A stretch of 64,000 nucleotides of DNA. Source: Wenyingzhuangia aestuarii. GTDB lineage: Bacteria > Bacteroidota > Bacteroidia > Flavobacteriales > Flavobacteriaceae. This document shows positions 50,282 through 59,941 of this stretch, in pieces (within the stretch, counting starts at the first letter, position 1; the number at the start of each line of letters is the position of its first letter). The notes under the pieces were generated by a model. It was not told the origin of the DNA, made no database searches, and saw only the letters and a list, made by a program, of their open reading frames with translations. Location of the stretch: contig NZ_JAATJG010000002.1 of the NCBI RefSeq assembly GCF_011927765.1, positions 248,001 to 312,000 on the forward strand, read 5' to 3'. A program made the translations under genes and the position numbers.

Positions 50282-52267
50282 TTATAATTTACTTTTTAAG
50301 GTTTTAATCTCATCTCTAAATTTAGCAGCAGTCATAAAATCTAAGTTTTTGGCTGCTTTTTCCATAGCACGTTGTTTTTCTCTAATACGTTCTTCAATAG
50401 CTGTTTTTGATAAGTAATCTAAATCTTCTTCAGCAGCTAAATTGTGTTGAATTTCTTCGTAATTGGTTCCAGAATTATCTGTTAAATTGTTTCCAAAATC
50501 CTTTTTAATTTGAGTAGGAGTAATGCCGTTAGCTTCGTTATAAGCAATTTGTTTTTCACGTCTTCTAGCGGTTTCATCAATAGTTAACTGCATGCTTTTG
50601 GTAATTTTATCAGCATACATAATGGCCATACCATTTACGTTTCTTGCGGCTCTACCTACGGTTTGTGTAATAGATCTGTGAGAACGTAAAAAACCTTCTT
50701 TATCAGCATCAATAATTGCTACTAAAGAAACTTCGGGTAAATCCAATCCTTCACGAAGTAGGTTGACTCCAATCAATACATCAAACAAACCTTTACGTAA
50801 ATCTTGCATAATTTCTACACGTTCTAAAGTATCTACATCAGAATGTATGTAACGACAACGTACTTGAATTCGGGTTAAATATTTTGCCAATTCCTCGGCC
50901 ATACGTTTGGTTAAGGTAGTGACTAAAACACGTTCATCTACCTCAATACGTTTGTGAATTTCTTCTATCAAATCATCAATCTGATTTTTACTAGGACGAA
51001 CTTCTATAATAGGATCTAACAATCCTGTGGGACGAATCACTTGTTCTACCACTACACCTCCAGATTTTTCTAATTCATAATCGGCAGGAGTTGCCGTTAC
51101 ATAAATTACTTGGTTCTGAATGGCTTCAAATTCCTCAAACTTTAACGGACGGTTGTCCATGGCAGCAGGCAAACGGAATCCGTATTCTACCAAGTTTTCT
51201 TTACGAGAACGGTCTCCACCATACATAGCATGGGTTTGTGGAATGGTTACATGACTTTCATCAATCACCATTAAAAAATCATCAGGAAAATAATCTAACA
51301 AACAATAAGGTCTTGTTCCGGGCTCTCTACCATCTAAATATCTAGAATAGTTTTCAATTCCGCTACAATATCCTAGTTCACGAATCATTTCCAAATCAAA
51401 TTCAGTACGTTCTTTTAATCTTTTGGCTTCTAGTGTTTTTCCAATTTCATTAAAATAATCGTACTGTTTCATCATATCATCTTGAATTTGATGAATGGCA
51501 CCTTGTAAGGTTTCAGGAGAAGTCACAAACAAATTGGCAGGATAAATATCTAGCTTTTCAAAACGTTCAATTACTTGTTTGTTTTCTAAATCGTAAGATT
51601 CTATTTCTTCAATTTCATCACCAAAAAAATGAACTCTGTAAGCATATTCTCCATAAGAAGGAAAAATAGTTACCGTATCTCCTTTTACTTTAAAGTTTCC
51701 GCTTTTCATTTCTTCCTCAGTACGCGCATATAAACTTTGCACCAATTGATGTAAGAATTTGGTTCTACTAATGGCCTGATCTACCTCAATAGTAACCACG
51801 TTGTTTTTAAATTCCACAGGGTTTCCCATACCGTACAAACAAGAAACAGAGGCAACCACTAATACATCTTGCCTACCACATAATAAAGAAGAAGAGGTGC
51901 TTAAACGCAAACGTTCAATTTCTTCGTTAATAGACAAATCTTTTTCTATGTAAACACCTGTAGAGGGAATAAAAGCTTCTGGCTGATAATAATCGTAATA
52001 AGAAACAAAATACTCTACCGCATTGTTGGGAAAAAAGTTTTTAAACTCAGAATACAACTGAGCAGCCAAGGTTTTGTTATGAGCCAATACCAAGGTGGGT
52101 TTTTTAACTTCTTGTATAACATTGGCAACCGTAAAGGTTTTACCAGAACCAGTAACACCCAATAATGTTTGGTATTGATCTCCATTATTAACTCCTGCTA
52201 CTAATTCTTTAATAGCATTAGGTTGATCACCCGTAGGTTGGTACTTAGAAACAACTTTAAAATCCAT
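50282..52267 (-). CDS. uvrB: Excinuclease ABC subunit B
   Basis: This 661-residue helicase-like protein has Walker A GVTGSGKT, the beta-hairpin YYDYYQPEAF, DEAD-like VIDESHVTIPQ, motif V/VI in GINLLREGLDLPEVSL and RSITQTVGRAARN, and the C-terminal UVR motif AEDLDYLSKTAIEERIRE...MEKAAKNLDFMTAAKFRDEI. It verifies damage after UvrA loading. Length and motif set are complete. It is monocistronic and divergent from the TonB receptor. Confidence 0.98.
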   Translation of the reverse strand: MDFKVVSKYQPTGDQPNAIKELVAGVNNGDQYQTLLGVTGSGKTFTVANVIQEVKKPTLVLAHNKTLAAQLYSEFKNFFPNNAVEYFVSYYDYYQPEAFIPSTGVYIEKDLSINEEIERLRLSTSSSLLCGRQDVLVVASVSCLYGMGNPVEFKNNVVTIEVDQAISRTKFLHQLVQSLYARTEEEMKSGNFKVKGDTVTIFPSYGEYAYRVHFFGDEIEEIESYDLENKQVIERFEKLDIYPANLFVTSPETLQGAIHQIQDDMMKQYDYFNEIGKTLEAKRLKERTEFDLEMIRELGYCSGIENYSRYLDGREPGTRPYCLLDYFPDDFLMVIDESHVTIPQTHAMYGGDRSRKENLVEYGFRLPAAMDNRPLKFEEFEAIQNQVIYVTATPADYELEKSGGVVVEQVIRPTGLLDPIIEVRPSKNQIDDLIEEIHKRIEVDERVLVTTLTKRMAEELAKYLTRIQVRCRYIHSDVDTLERVEIMQDLRKGLFDVLIGVNLLREGLDLPEVSLVAIIDADKEGFLRSHRSITQTVGRAARNVNGMAIMYADKITKSMQLTIDETARRREKQIAYNEANGITPTQIKKDFGNNLTDNSGTNYEEIQHNLAAEEDLDYLSKTAIEERIREKQRAMEKAAKNLDFMTAAKFRDEIKTLKSKL

Positions 52268-52460
52268 TGTGTAAAATTAAGCATTCCTGATAAGAATTCT
52301 AGCATGTTAACTATATGTTGTTCGTTGAAAATTTATATTAACAAAACGTTTTGTAGTTAACCTTTTTGTAACCTTCTCTTTTTAGTTTGATTACTTTCTG
52401 TTAACTAAGAGCTGTTAAGTGCTGTCTAGTTTTGTGCCTCAAACAAAACAAAACTTAAAA

Positions 52461-55208
52461 ATGAAAAAAATTAACTTATTACTAATTGCACTCCTAGTAG
52501 CTATTGCAGGATTTGCACAGAGTAAAGGAAACATTGTGGGGCACGTGGTAGATGCTAACAATTTACCCATTCCTGGAGTTGTGATTAAAATTGAATCGTT
52601 AAACAGAACAGCAATTACAGATTTTGATGGAAATTATGTGTTTGTGGGGGTGAACAATGGAACGTACAAATTGTCTTCAAACTGTTTAGGATGTGAAAAA
52701 ACAATTAAAACGATTGTGATTGATGGAAAATCTATAGATGTTGATTTTCTATTAAATCCTGCATTAAATGAGTTGGATGAAGTTGTGATTAAAGGGAGTA
52801 ATTCAAGAGGACAAGCAAAGGCCTTAAACAAGCAAAAAACAAACTTTAACGTAACCAATATTGTAGCAGCAGATCAAGTAGGAAAATTTCCAGATGCAAA
52901 CATAGGAGATGCAGTAAAGCGTATTCCTGGTATTACTGTTCAAAATGATCAAGGTGAGGCTAGAAACATTATTATTAGAGGTTTGGCTCCACAATTAAAT
53001 TCTGTAACCTTAAACGGAGAAAGAATTCCGTCTGCAGAAGGAGATAATAGAAATGTACAGTTAGATTTAATTCCATCGGACATGGTACAAGCAGTAGAAG
53101 TAAACAAAGTAATTACTCCAGACATGGAAGGAGATGCTATTGGTGGTTCTGTAAACTTGGTAACACGTGCGGCTAAAAAAGATAGAATTACTTTAACAGC
53201 AGGGTATGGTCATAACCCGGTTAGAAATACTCCAGTTTATAACTTTGCAGGAATTTTATCTACTCGTTTTTTAGATGATAAATTAGGAGCTTTGGTAAGT
53301 ACATCTATCCAAAGAAATGAATTTGGATCTGACAATGTAGAATTTGAATGGAATACAGAAGGAACAAAACCTGTATTAGTAGAGCACGACATTAGAAGAT
53401 ATGATGTTACAAGACAAAGACAAAGTGTTGCGTTAAATTTAGACTACAAGTTTAACGATAACAATAAAGTGTTTTTTAATACGGTTTTAAACAATAGAAA
53501 AGACTGGGAAAACAGATACAAATTAAGCTATAAAGATATAGAGGAAGTTGCTCCAGGAGTTTACGAAACTGAAATTAGAAGAGAAACCAAAGGTGGTTTA
53601 AATAATGATTCTCGTTTAGAAGAGCAAGAAATTCAGAAGTACGCATTAAACGGAGAGCACTTATTGTTTAATGAAATAAAAGTAGATTGGAAAGCTAACT
53701 ATTCTAAAGCATCTGAAACAAGACCTAATGAAAGATATATTACCTACAGAAATAAAGGTGTAGAAGTAACTCAAGATTTATCAGATGTAAGATTTCCATT
53801 AATTCGTGCAAATGGAACCGATGATAATGACCCTACAGCTTTTGAATTGAAAGAAATATCAGAAGAAAATCAATATACAGAAGAGGAAAATTTAGGATTT
53901 AAAATAGATGTTGAAATTCCTGTAATTAAAGGTGGAGAGTTTGAAAATACTATTAAAGTAGGATATAGATTCAAAGACAAAGAAAAGCTTAGAACAAACA
54001 ATTATACAGAATACGAACCAACTGCTGGTTTAGAAAATTTAAGTGATGTTTCTTATGGAGACAAAACGTTAAATGATTTTTTAGCAGGAGATAAGTACAA
54101 CTCAGGAAATTTTGTAAATAGAGAATTCTTAACATCTTTAAACTTAACAAATACAGCATTGTTTGATAGTGAAGCTATTTTAGAAGAGTTTGTTCCTGTA
54201 AACTACAATGCTAATGAAAAAGTGAGTGCAGCCTACGGAATGCTTACTCAAAAAGTAGGAGAACATTTTTCTGTATTAGCTGGTTTGCGTGTAGAAAAAA
54301 CAGACATAGATTATACAGGATATAGAATTGATACAGAAACAGCATCATCTGTGGCCGATGCTACAAAAATTAGAGCAAATAAAACGTATGCAAATTGGTT
54401 GCCTAACTTACAGTTAAAATATACATTTGGAAACAATAATATTTTACGTTTGGCTTATTCTAATGCCATTGCTCGTCCTAATTACTACGATTTGGTTCCT
54501 TATCAAAACTTAAATTCTGATGATTTTGAATTTGCAGAAGGAAACTCAAACCTAAAAGCAACAGAAGCTACCAATTTAGATCTTATGTTTGAGCATTATT
54601 TATCATCAGTAGGAATTTTATCATTGGGTGGTTTTTACAAAAACTTAGATAATTTTATTTTTACTTATAGAGAAGATGGCTATGTAGATGCAGGATATCC
54701 TGGAGAAACTTTTGAATACTCTCAACCAAGAAACGGAAGTCAAGCTATTGTATATGGAGTAGAGGCTTCTATACAATCTAAATTAGATTTTATGGAAACT
54801 GATTTTCTTAAAAATATTAATGTGTACTTAAACTATACTTATACAGCATCTGAGGCTGATGGAGTAGAAGGGAGAGGTACTGTAGATTTGGCAGGAGCTG
54901 TTAAAAATATGTTTAACACTTCTGTTGCTTATGAAAACGAAAAGTTAACGGTAAGAACTTCTTTAAACTATGCAGGTGATTATATTGATGAGTACGGAGG
55001 AGAAGCTTCAGAAGATAGTTATTATGACAATCAATTGTTTTTAGATGTAAACGGATCTTATGAAATTACTAAAGGATTAAGAATTTTTGCAGAGGCTAAA
55101 AACTTAACCAATCAAGAGTTAAGATATTACCAAGGATCTAAAGATTTAACAAAACAAGCTGAATTCTACGGAGTTAATTGGAACATAGGAGTAAAGTACA
55201 ATTTTTAA
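52461..55208 (+). CDS. TonB-dependent receptor with carboxypeptidase-like N-terminal domain, paired with phytase
   Basis: I start at the ATG at 52461 (915 residues); an earlier GTG at 52419 lies outside the signal peptide. The protein has a signal peptide (1-22, GFAQ), a CarboxypepD_reg-like domain (about 25-105), a plug domain (about 130-245, VGKFPDANIGDAVKRIPGITV) and a 22-strand barrel ending in VNWNIGVKYNF with C-terminal Phe. It is not SusC-type and has no SusD partner. The phytase gene 66 bp downstream suggests it imports phytate-derived or phosphate-rich compounds. Confidence 0.92.
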   Translation: MKKINLLLIALLVAIAGFAQSKGNIVGHVVDANNLPIPGVVIKIESLNRTAITDFDGNYVFVGVNNGTYKLSSNCLGCEKTIKTIVIDGKSIDVDFLLNPALNELDEVVIKGSNSRGQAKALNKQKTNFNVTNIVAADQVGKFPDANIGDAVKRIPGITVQNDQGEARNIIIRGLAPQLNSVTLNGERIPSAEGDNRNVQLDLIPSDMVQAVEVNKVITPDMEGDAIGGSVNLVTRAAKKDRITLTAGYGHNPVRNTPVYNFAGILSTRFLDDKLGALVSTSIQRNEFGSDNVEFEWNTEGTKPVLVEHDIRRYDVTRQRQSVALNLDYKFNDNNKVFFNTVLNNRKDWENRYKLSYKDIEEVAPGVYETEIRRETKGGLNNDSRLEEQEIQKYALNGEHLLFNEIKVDWKANYSKASETRPNERYITYRNKGVEVTQDLSDVRFPLIRANGTDDNDPTAFELKEISEENQYTEEENLGFKIDVEIPVIKGGEFENTIKVGYRFKDKEKLRTNNYTEYEPTAGLENLSDVSYGDKTLNDFLAGDKYNSGNFVNREFLTSLNLTNTALFDSEAILEEFVPVNYNANEKVSAAYGMLTQKVGEHFSVLAGLRVEKTDIDYTGYRIDTETASSVADATKIRANKTYANWLPNLQLKYTFGNNNILRLAYSNAIARPNYYDLVPYQNLNSDDFEFAEGNSNLKATEATNLDLMFEHYLSSVGILSLGGFYKNLDNFIFTYREDGYVDAGYPGETFEYSQPRNGSQAIVYGVEASIQSKLDFMETDFLKNINVYLNYTYTASEADGVEGRGTVDLAGAVKNMFNTSVAYENEKLTVRTSLNYAGDYIDEYGGEASEDSYYDNQLFLDVNGSYEITKGLRIFAEAKNLTNQELRYYQGSKDLTKQAEFYGVNWNIGVKYNF

Positions 55209-55227
55209 GGAAAATAGAAAATGAAAC

Positions 55228-55260
55228 TAAAAGCCTATAGTTTTAAATTATAGGCTTTTA
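55228..55260. terminator. Hairpin between the TonB receptor and phytase genes
   Basis: TAAAAGCCTATAG-TTTTAA-ATTATAGGCTTTTA, a stem of 12 bp or so with a T-run. It may be a partial terminator (attenuator) that lowers phytase expression, or it may mark separate transcripts. Confidence 0.65.
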
Positions 55261-55274
55261 CTATATTTATAAAT

Positions 55275-56309
55275 ATGAAAAAAGTTATTTTAATACTTAT
55301 TTGTTTAGGAGTTGTATCCTGCAATAAAAGACAAACAAATAAAGAACTTGTATTTACAGTAAATGCTGTCAGAGAAACAACTCCTGTAGTTACTGCAGAT
55401 GATGCTGCAGATGATGCTTGTATTTGGATTCATCCTGAAAACACAGATGCTTCTCTAATTATTGGAACTAATAAAAAAGAAGGATTGTGTGTCTATAATT
55501 TAAATGGAGACTTGTTACACAGCTATCCTGTAGGAAAAGTAAATAATGTAGATATTAGAGCTAATTTTAGTTATCAAGGAAATAACATTTCTGTAGTTAC
55601 AGCTTCTAACAGAACTAACAATACAATAAGCATTCACAAAGTAAATACAGATACTACTTTAGAGAATATTGCTTTAGAGCCATTAACTTCTAAGTTACAA
55701 GAAGTATATGGTTTGTGTATGTACCAAAATAAAAATAATACGTATGTTTTTGTTTCTGGAAAAAACGGAGATGTAGAAAAATGGAAGTTAATAGCTAAAG
55801 AAAATGGAGTTGTAGGGGAGTTAATAACAACCATTAGTTTAGGAACACAAGTAGAAGGAATGGTTGCCGATGATGAATTACAAGCTATTTATATTGCAGA
55901 AGAAGATGTGGCTTTATGGAAATACGATTCTGAAAATTTTGAGCAAGACAAACGTGTTTTAATTGCCAAAACAACCGATGTGAATATGAGAGATGATTTT
56001 GAAGGTGTTACTCTTTACAAACAAGAAAATAATACAGGTTATGTAATTTTATCCTCTCAAGGAAATAATTCTTATGCTGTTTTTGATAGAGTCACAAATA
56101 AGTACCTTAAAAGTTTTAAAATAGAAGATGGAGCTACTATTGATGGAACGTATGATACCGATGGAATTGATGTAACTTCTGTAAGTTTTACAGGTTTTTC
56201 TAAAGGTTTTTTTATAGCACAAGATGGAGATAACTCTAAAGGAAACATAAAAAGCAATCAGAATTTTAAATTGGTTGATTTTAATGATATTTTAAAAGGA
56301 TTAGAATAA
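55275..56309 (+). CDS. Beta-propeller phytase (3-phytase) lipoprotein
   Basis: This 344-residue protein has a lipobox VVSC (Cys16) and a six-bladed beta-propeller of the BPP phytase type. Diagnostic motifs are DDAADDACIWIHPENTD, IIGTNKKEGLCVYNLNG, VNNVDIR, VYGLCMY, QVEGMVADDE and DFEGVTLY. These acidic residues bind calcium and phosphate. It removes phosphates from phytate at the cell surface, and the TonB receptor just upstream would take up the product. No Pho-box is visible by eye. Confidence 0.92.
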   Translation: MKKVILILICLGVVSCNKRQTNKELVFTVNAVRETTPVVTADDAADDACIWIHPENTDASLIIGTNKKEGLCVYNLNGDLLHSYPVGKVNNVDIRANFSYQGNNISVVTASNRTNNTISIHKVNTDTTLENIALEPLTSKLQEVYGLCMYQNKNNTYVFVSGKNGDVEKWKLIAKENGVVGELITTISLGTQVEGMVADDELQAIYIAEEDVALWKYDSENFEQDKRVLIAKTTDVNMRDDFEGVTLYKQENNTGYVILSSQGNNSYAVFDRVTNKYLKSFKIEDGATIDGTYDTDGIDVTSVSFTGFSKGFFIAQDGDNSKGNIKSNQNFKLVDFNDILKGLE

Positions 56310-56329
56310 CCTTTTGATAAGATCAAACA

Positions 56330-56357
56330 AAAACCGCTCAAGTAATTGAGCGGTTTT
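56330..56357 (+). terminator. Terminator after phytase, identical to 58063-58092
   Basis: AAAACCGCTCAA-GTAA-TTGAGCGGTTTT plus T-run. The same hairpin with the same flanks (AAACAAAAACC... and ...TTTTTTTAGTTATC) follows the glycoside hydrolase gene at 58063. Confidence 0.88.
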
Positions 56358-56629
56358 TTTAGTTATCAACTATTGTGATTTTTTTACTTTAATGATTTTG
56401 TGTAAAGTACTTGCAATACAACAGTACTGAGACATTGTTTCATTTTTAGAATCTCATCTATTAGATTTTTTATTACCTATTTGTCTCTTAATCTCTTTAT
56501 GGGGGTATAAATGTTGAAAATTAAGGAATTGAGATGTGGGGATATTTAATTATCTGTATTTCTGTATTCTGAAATTAACAGATAAAAGTTTGTTGATATT
56601 ATAATTTATAACATTAAAATTAAAAAATC
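56358..56629. other. Spacer between phytase terminator and glycoside hydrolase gene
   Basis: About 270 bp of AT-rich DNA with no ORF, hairpin or recognisable operator. Several TTTATT/ATTTTT runs and a weak TATTATAA element near 56597-56604 could support a promoter for the gene at 56630. Nothing stronger is visible. Confidence 0.35.
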
Positions 56630-58048
56630 ATGTTAAAAATAAATCGATTATTGAGTGTTTTTAAAGTATTAAGCTTGTTGTTTTTTACAATTTCTTGTTC
56701 AACAGAAAATGAATTAAAAATAAGTAATTCAGATATTGATGCTTCTTTTCAAATTACCAAAAACTTTGAAAATGCAACTTATTATTCTCCATCTTCAACA
56801 TCAGGACACCATTATGTTGGTAATTTAGAATATGTGTTAGGAGATGTTAAACAAGCACAAATTACAAATGCATTAACAACAAACAGTCATGTAAACAATA
56901 TGTTAGATGGTTTTGAAGAGATGGGAGTTAACGGTATACGTATTGCTATTTTTGCTGATGGAGTAAATCCTAATGAAACTATGTATAATTATTTTTATAC
57001 TGAAGCAAAAGCAAGAGGTTTTAAGATTTTTGCCAATCCGGCACAAGGTCATGGAGGAGCTAGAATTGCTTTAGGAATGTTAAATGGTACAGTTACAAGT
57101 GTGAAAACTACAGCACATACAAATGCACTTATTGACCGTATAAAGGCTTTTGCACAAGAGTATCCATGTGACTGGATAAGCCCTTTTAATGAAGATGATA
57201 AAACTGGTGATACTTGGTATACAGGTCAAATGAATAATATTTATGCAGGTTTGCATGGTCAAGTAAATGGAGCAGATTTGGTAGGTCCTTGTACTTGGGG
57301 TGTGCCAGCAGGAGTAGATGTTCTTCAAAAAACAACTATTAAAAATTACATAGCTGTAGCTACCACTCATAATTTAGGTTTTAATCATGACTCATGGAGT
57401 GATTTTATTACAGAAGCTGGGGCGTTACCAGTTTGGGATTCCGAAACCAACAACAATGTAAAGTTTACAGGAGTGGCAACAAGAATAGATGCGGCTATAG
57501 ATGCAGGAGTCAATGGACTGGTTTTATACAATAGTTGGAATACAATTAATAAAACTACAGGGGTTTTGTCAGCATCTGGACAAACAGTAAAAGATAAATT
57601 CACTCAGTATTATTTTATTCAGAATAGAGAAAGTGGAAAAAGAATTAAACCTTATGATAATGTAAATGATAATTCATCAATAATTCAAGTGCCAACAACT
57701 TGGATAGGAAATTTTACACAATGGGAGTTAAGACCTACTAGCAGTGGATATGTTAGGTTTAGAAACAAAGGTTCAAAAATGTATTTAGAACCAGAAACAA
57801 ATAATAATTATGCAGATATTATTTCTAACTTATCATTTTCTACTACTACATTGGGTACAGAATGGATATTAAGTAATGCTTCTGACGGATATTCTTTTGT
57901 GGTAAATAGAGAATCAGGAAAGAAATTAAAATCTAAAAATGACAACGATATTGAAACACATACAAATCCTGCAGATTGTAATATAAATCAAGCACCCGCA
58001 AGTTGGACAGGAACTAGAACTCAATGGGAATTAATTCCTGCAAATTAA
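56630..58048 (+). CDS. Lipoprotein glycoside hydrolase (TIM-barrel, clan A-like) with ricin-like lectin module
   Basis: This 472-residue protein has a lipobox TISC (Cys23) and a catalytic TIM-barrel-like domain (about 45-325). Candidate catalytic acids are Glu in WISPFNEDD, typical of clan GH-A acid/base 'NE', and Glu in VWDSETNNN, typical of the nucleophile on strand 7. The family number is not certain; GH128-like or a related clan-A family is possible. A beta-trefoil follows (about 328-472) with FIQNRESGKRIKP, VRFRNKGSKMYLEP and FVVNRESGKKLKS, close in text to the lectin part of the GH16 enzyme at 15173. It has no T9SS domain. Substrate unknown. Confidence 0.7.
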   Translation: MLKINRLLSVFKVLSLLFFTISCSTENELKISNSDIDASFQITKNFENATYYSPSSTSGHHYVGNLEYVLGDVKQAQITNALTTNSHVNNMLDGFEEMGVNGIRIAIFADGVNPNETMYNYFYTEAKARGFKIFANPAQGHGGARIALGMLNGTVTSVKTTAHTNALIDRIKAFAQEYPCDWISPFNEDDKTGDTWYTGQMNNIYAGLHGQVNGADLVGPCTWGVPAGVDVLQKTTIKNYIAVATTHNLGFNHDSWSDFITEAGALPVWDSETNNNVKFTGVATRIDAAIDAGVNGLVLYNSWNTINKTTGVLSASGQTVKDKFTQYYFIQNRESGKRIKPYDNVNDNSSIIQVPTTWIGNFTQWELRPTSSGYVRFRNKGSKMYLEPETNNNYADIISNLSFSTTTLGTEWILSNASDGYSFVVNRESGKKLKSKNDNDIETHTNPADCNINQAPASWTGTRTQWELIPAN

Positions 58049-58062
58049 AATAAATACCAAAC

Positions 58063-58092
58063 AAAAACCGCTCAAGTAATTGAGCGGTTTTT
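58063..58092 (+). terminator. Terminator after the glycoside hydrolase, copy of 56330-56357
   Basis: AAAACCGCTCAA-GTAA-TTGAGCGGTTTT plus T-run, identical including about 8 bp flanks to the hairpin after the phytase gene. Confidence 0.88.
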
Positions 58093-58096
58093 TTAG

Positions 58097-58339
58097 TTAT
58101 CCAAAAATTCTATTGATGAGTTTGTTACTTGCGTTTTTAATTTTCCATTCTCCACTGTATCGGTTAATGTAAAGTACTGCGTTTTCTTTGTTTATTTTAT
58201 CTATAATATTAGAATCTCGGTTTCTTAGAAATCGTAATACTTTATTTACAATGGCTTTAGATCTGTCAAACTTATCTAAATCTGGGTTGGGTAATTCTAG
58301 ACTACCGTCAAAAATTACAATATTTTTAATAGTATCCAT
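58097..58339 (-). CDS. Small hypothetical protein (80 residues)
   Basis: This is an 80-residue protein without signal peptide or membrane span. The sequence is basic and helical with an internal VLRFLRNRDSNIIDKIN segment and a C-terminal aromatic/basic end. No family is recognised. It converges with the glycoside hydrolase terminator and is alone on its strand. Whether it is expressed is uncertain; it is supported mainly by clean coding texture and codon use like its neighbours. Confidence 0.5.
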   Translation of the reverse strand: MDTIKNIVIFDGSLELPNPDLDKFDRSKAIVNKVLRFLRNRDSNIIDKINKENAVLYINRYSGEWKIKNASNKLINRIFG

Positions 58340-58398
58340 GTTTATTATATTTTTGATTCTTAGTTAATTTACAAAAAAATCAAAAGCAATTCAAGTCC

Positions 58399-59790
58399 CT
58401 ATTCTTTAATTAATTTAATTGAAATTGGGTTCTCTCCATTTTCTAATAATAAAATATACAATCCAGGTTTTAAAGTAGATACATTAATAGTCGTTCCATC
58501 TGCAGTACCTTGTAAAACAATTGTACTGTTATAGTCAGCTATTTGGAATTTAAAATTTTGATAAGGGTAGTTTACCACTTCTGTATAATTAACCACCGGG
58601 TTTGGGGCTAAGCTAGGTAAATCTTTAAGTGCTACATAGTTGTTTTCCACTTCAAAACAAGCCTGATCTATAAAATATTGTAAATCATCTCTATCGTGTT
58701 TTTTTTCGTAACCAGATTCTTTGGCTTTGGTTAATAAATCACAAGCTTTTTCGTAATTTTCTAAATCATAATAAACTTCTCCTAAATATCTCATAGCAAA
58801 AGAATTGTCTGAATTGATATCCAAAGCTTCGTTTAAATTTTGAATTCCTAGTTCAGAATCTCCTAATTTGTGTTGTAAGTAACCTTTCATAGTTATTAAA
58901 TCACGCTCAGCAGTTCCTATGCTTAGTTTGTTGATGCTTTTTTCGTTTAAATAAGCTGTGTTAATATGTGTTAGAGCCAATTCGTAATTTTCTAAATCCG
59001 CATGTGCAATTCCTAATGCCCAATTGGCAAAAGGGTGTTTGGGAGCTTTTTGTATAACCTTGTTTAAGTAGTGAATTCCTAATTTATAAGATTTCATCAT
59101 GATTAAATAACTTCCTAAATTATAAACAAGTCTACCTTCTGTTGGATTGGTTTTTAAGGCTAAATATTTAAAATGTATGGCTCTATCTTCATCTTCGTAT
59201 CTAGCATATTGACTTGCTATAACATCGTAAACAGAAGCCATTTTTTTAGCTGTAATATACTTTGCTGTTTTAGGGTTTTCTTTATATTTTTCAAATCTAT
59301 TTTTAATGATAAAGAAATCTCTTTCAGCTAAAACCGAGTTTCCTAAAAAAGACCTGGCATAGGCTCTAGAAATCATAGCACTAAAATAAAATTTATCTTT
59401 TAGTCTTAGATTGCTTTTTTCAATGATTTGGTAACGCTTTAGTCTTTGTTCTTTATTTTTGCTGTTGTAAACTTTTTCATGATCTATACGTTCTTTTAAT
59501 TTTCCGTGTTCAAATTTCCAACTAGTTAATTGTTTTCCTTTTTTGTCTTGTTGCGTACATAAGCCGTGAAATTTCCCTTTTTCATCATAATAAAAAGATT
59601 CATTTAATTCGCCTGTTTTGTAATAGGTTTTAAGACTGTCAATTTTATCTTCTATGTTGTACCATTTGTTTTTAGCAATAATGCCATCATCATAGGTTAA
59701 GGTAACTGTTTTTCCAATTCCAGATGTTTGTGCATACACAATTGTATTACATACACATAGTAGTAAGTAGTTTAGGTATTTCTTTTTCAT
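58399..59790 (-). CDS. Secreted TPR protein with MORN-like start and T9SS domain
   Basis: This 463-residue protein has a signal peptide (1-21, VYAQ). A MORN/YwqK-type segment (about 50-85, YKTGELNESFYYDEKGKFHGLC) is followed by TPR repeats (about 185-395, for example AIHFKYLALKTNPTEGRLVYNLGSYL, AIQKAPKHPFANWALGIAHAD). It ends in a short type A T9SS sorting domain (VTNPVVNYTEVVNYPYQNF... KPGLYILLLENG... KLIKE). It is probably outer-membrane associated and involved in protein complexes. The gene stands alone. Confidence 0.82.
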   Translation of the reverse strand: MKKKYLNYLLLCVCNTIVYAQTSGIGKTVTLTYDDGIIAKNKWYNIEDKIDSLKTYYKTGELNESFYYDEKGKFHGLCTQQDKKGKQLTSWKFEHGKLKERIDHEKVYNSKNKEQRLKRYQIIEKSNLRLKDKFYFSAMISRAYARSFLGNSVLAERDFFIIKNRFEKYKENPKTAKYITAKKMASVYDVIASQYARYEDEDRAIHFKYLALKTNPTEGRLVYNLGSYLIMMKSYKLGIHYLNKVIQKAPKHPFANWALGIAHADLENYELALTHINTAYLNEKSINKLSIGTAERDLITMKGYLQHKLGDSELGIQNLNEALDINSDNSFAMRYLGEVYYDLENYEKACDLLTKAKESGYEKKHDRDDLQYFIDQACFEVENNYVALKDLPSLAPNPVVNYTEVVNYPYQNFKFQIADYNSTIVLQGTADGTTINVSTLKPGLYILLLENGENPISIKLIKE

Positions 59791-59941
59791 GTTTACTAAA
59801 GTAATAAAATCATCTTTAATACTTTTTAGAAAAATTAAGAAGAGTTTTTGTGGGGAAATTTAGATGTACTAAGCGCTTTTTTAGAGAGGGGAAAGTTTAA
59901 AAAAGAGAAGTATGAAGATATGAATATTAGGAACAAAAGGT

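Noticed and set aside
56312-56328. TTGATAAGATCAA, resembling an Fnr box
   Set aside because: The half-sites are one base too close (N3 rather than N4), and the site lies downstream of the phytase stop before a terminator, not at a promoter.
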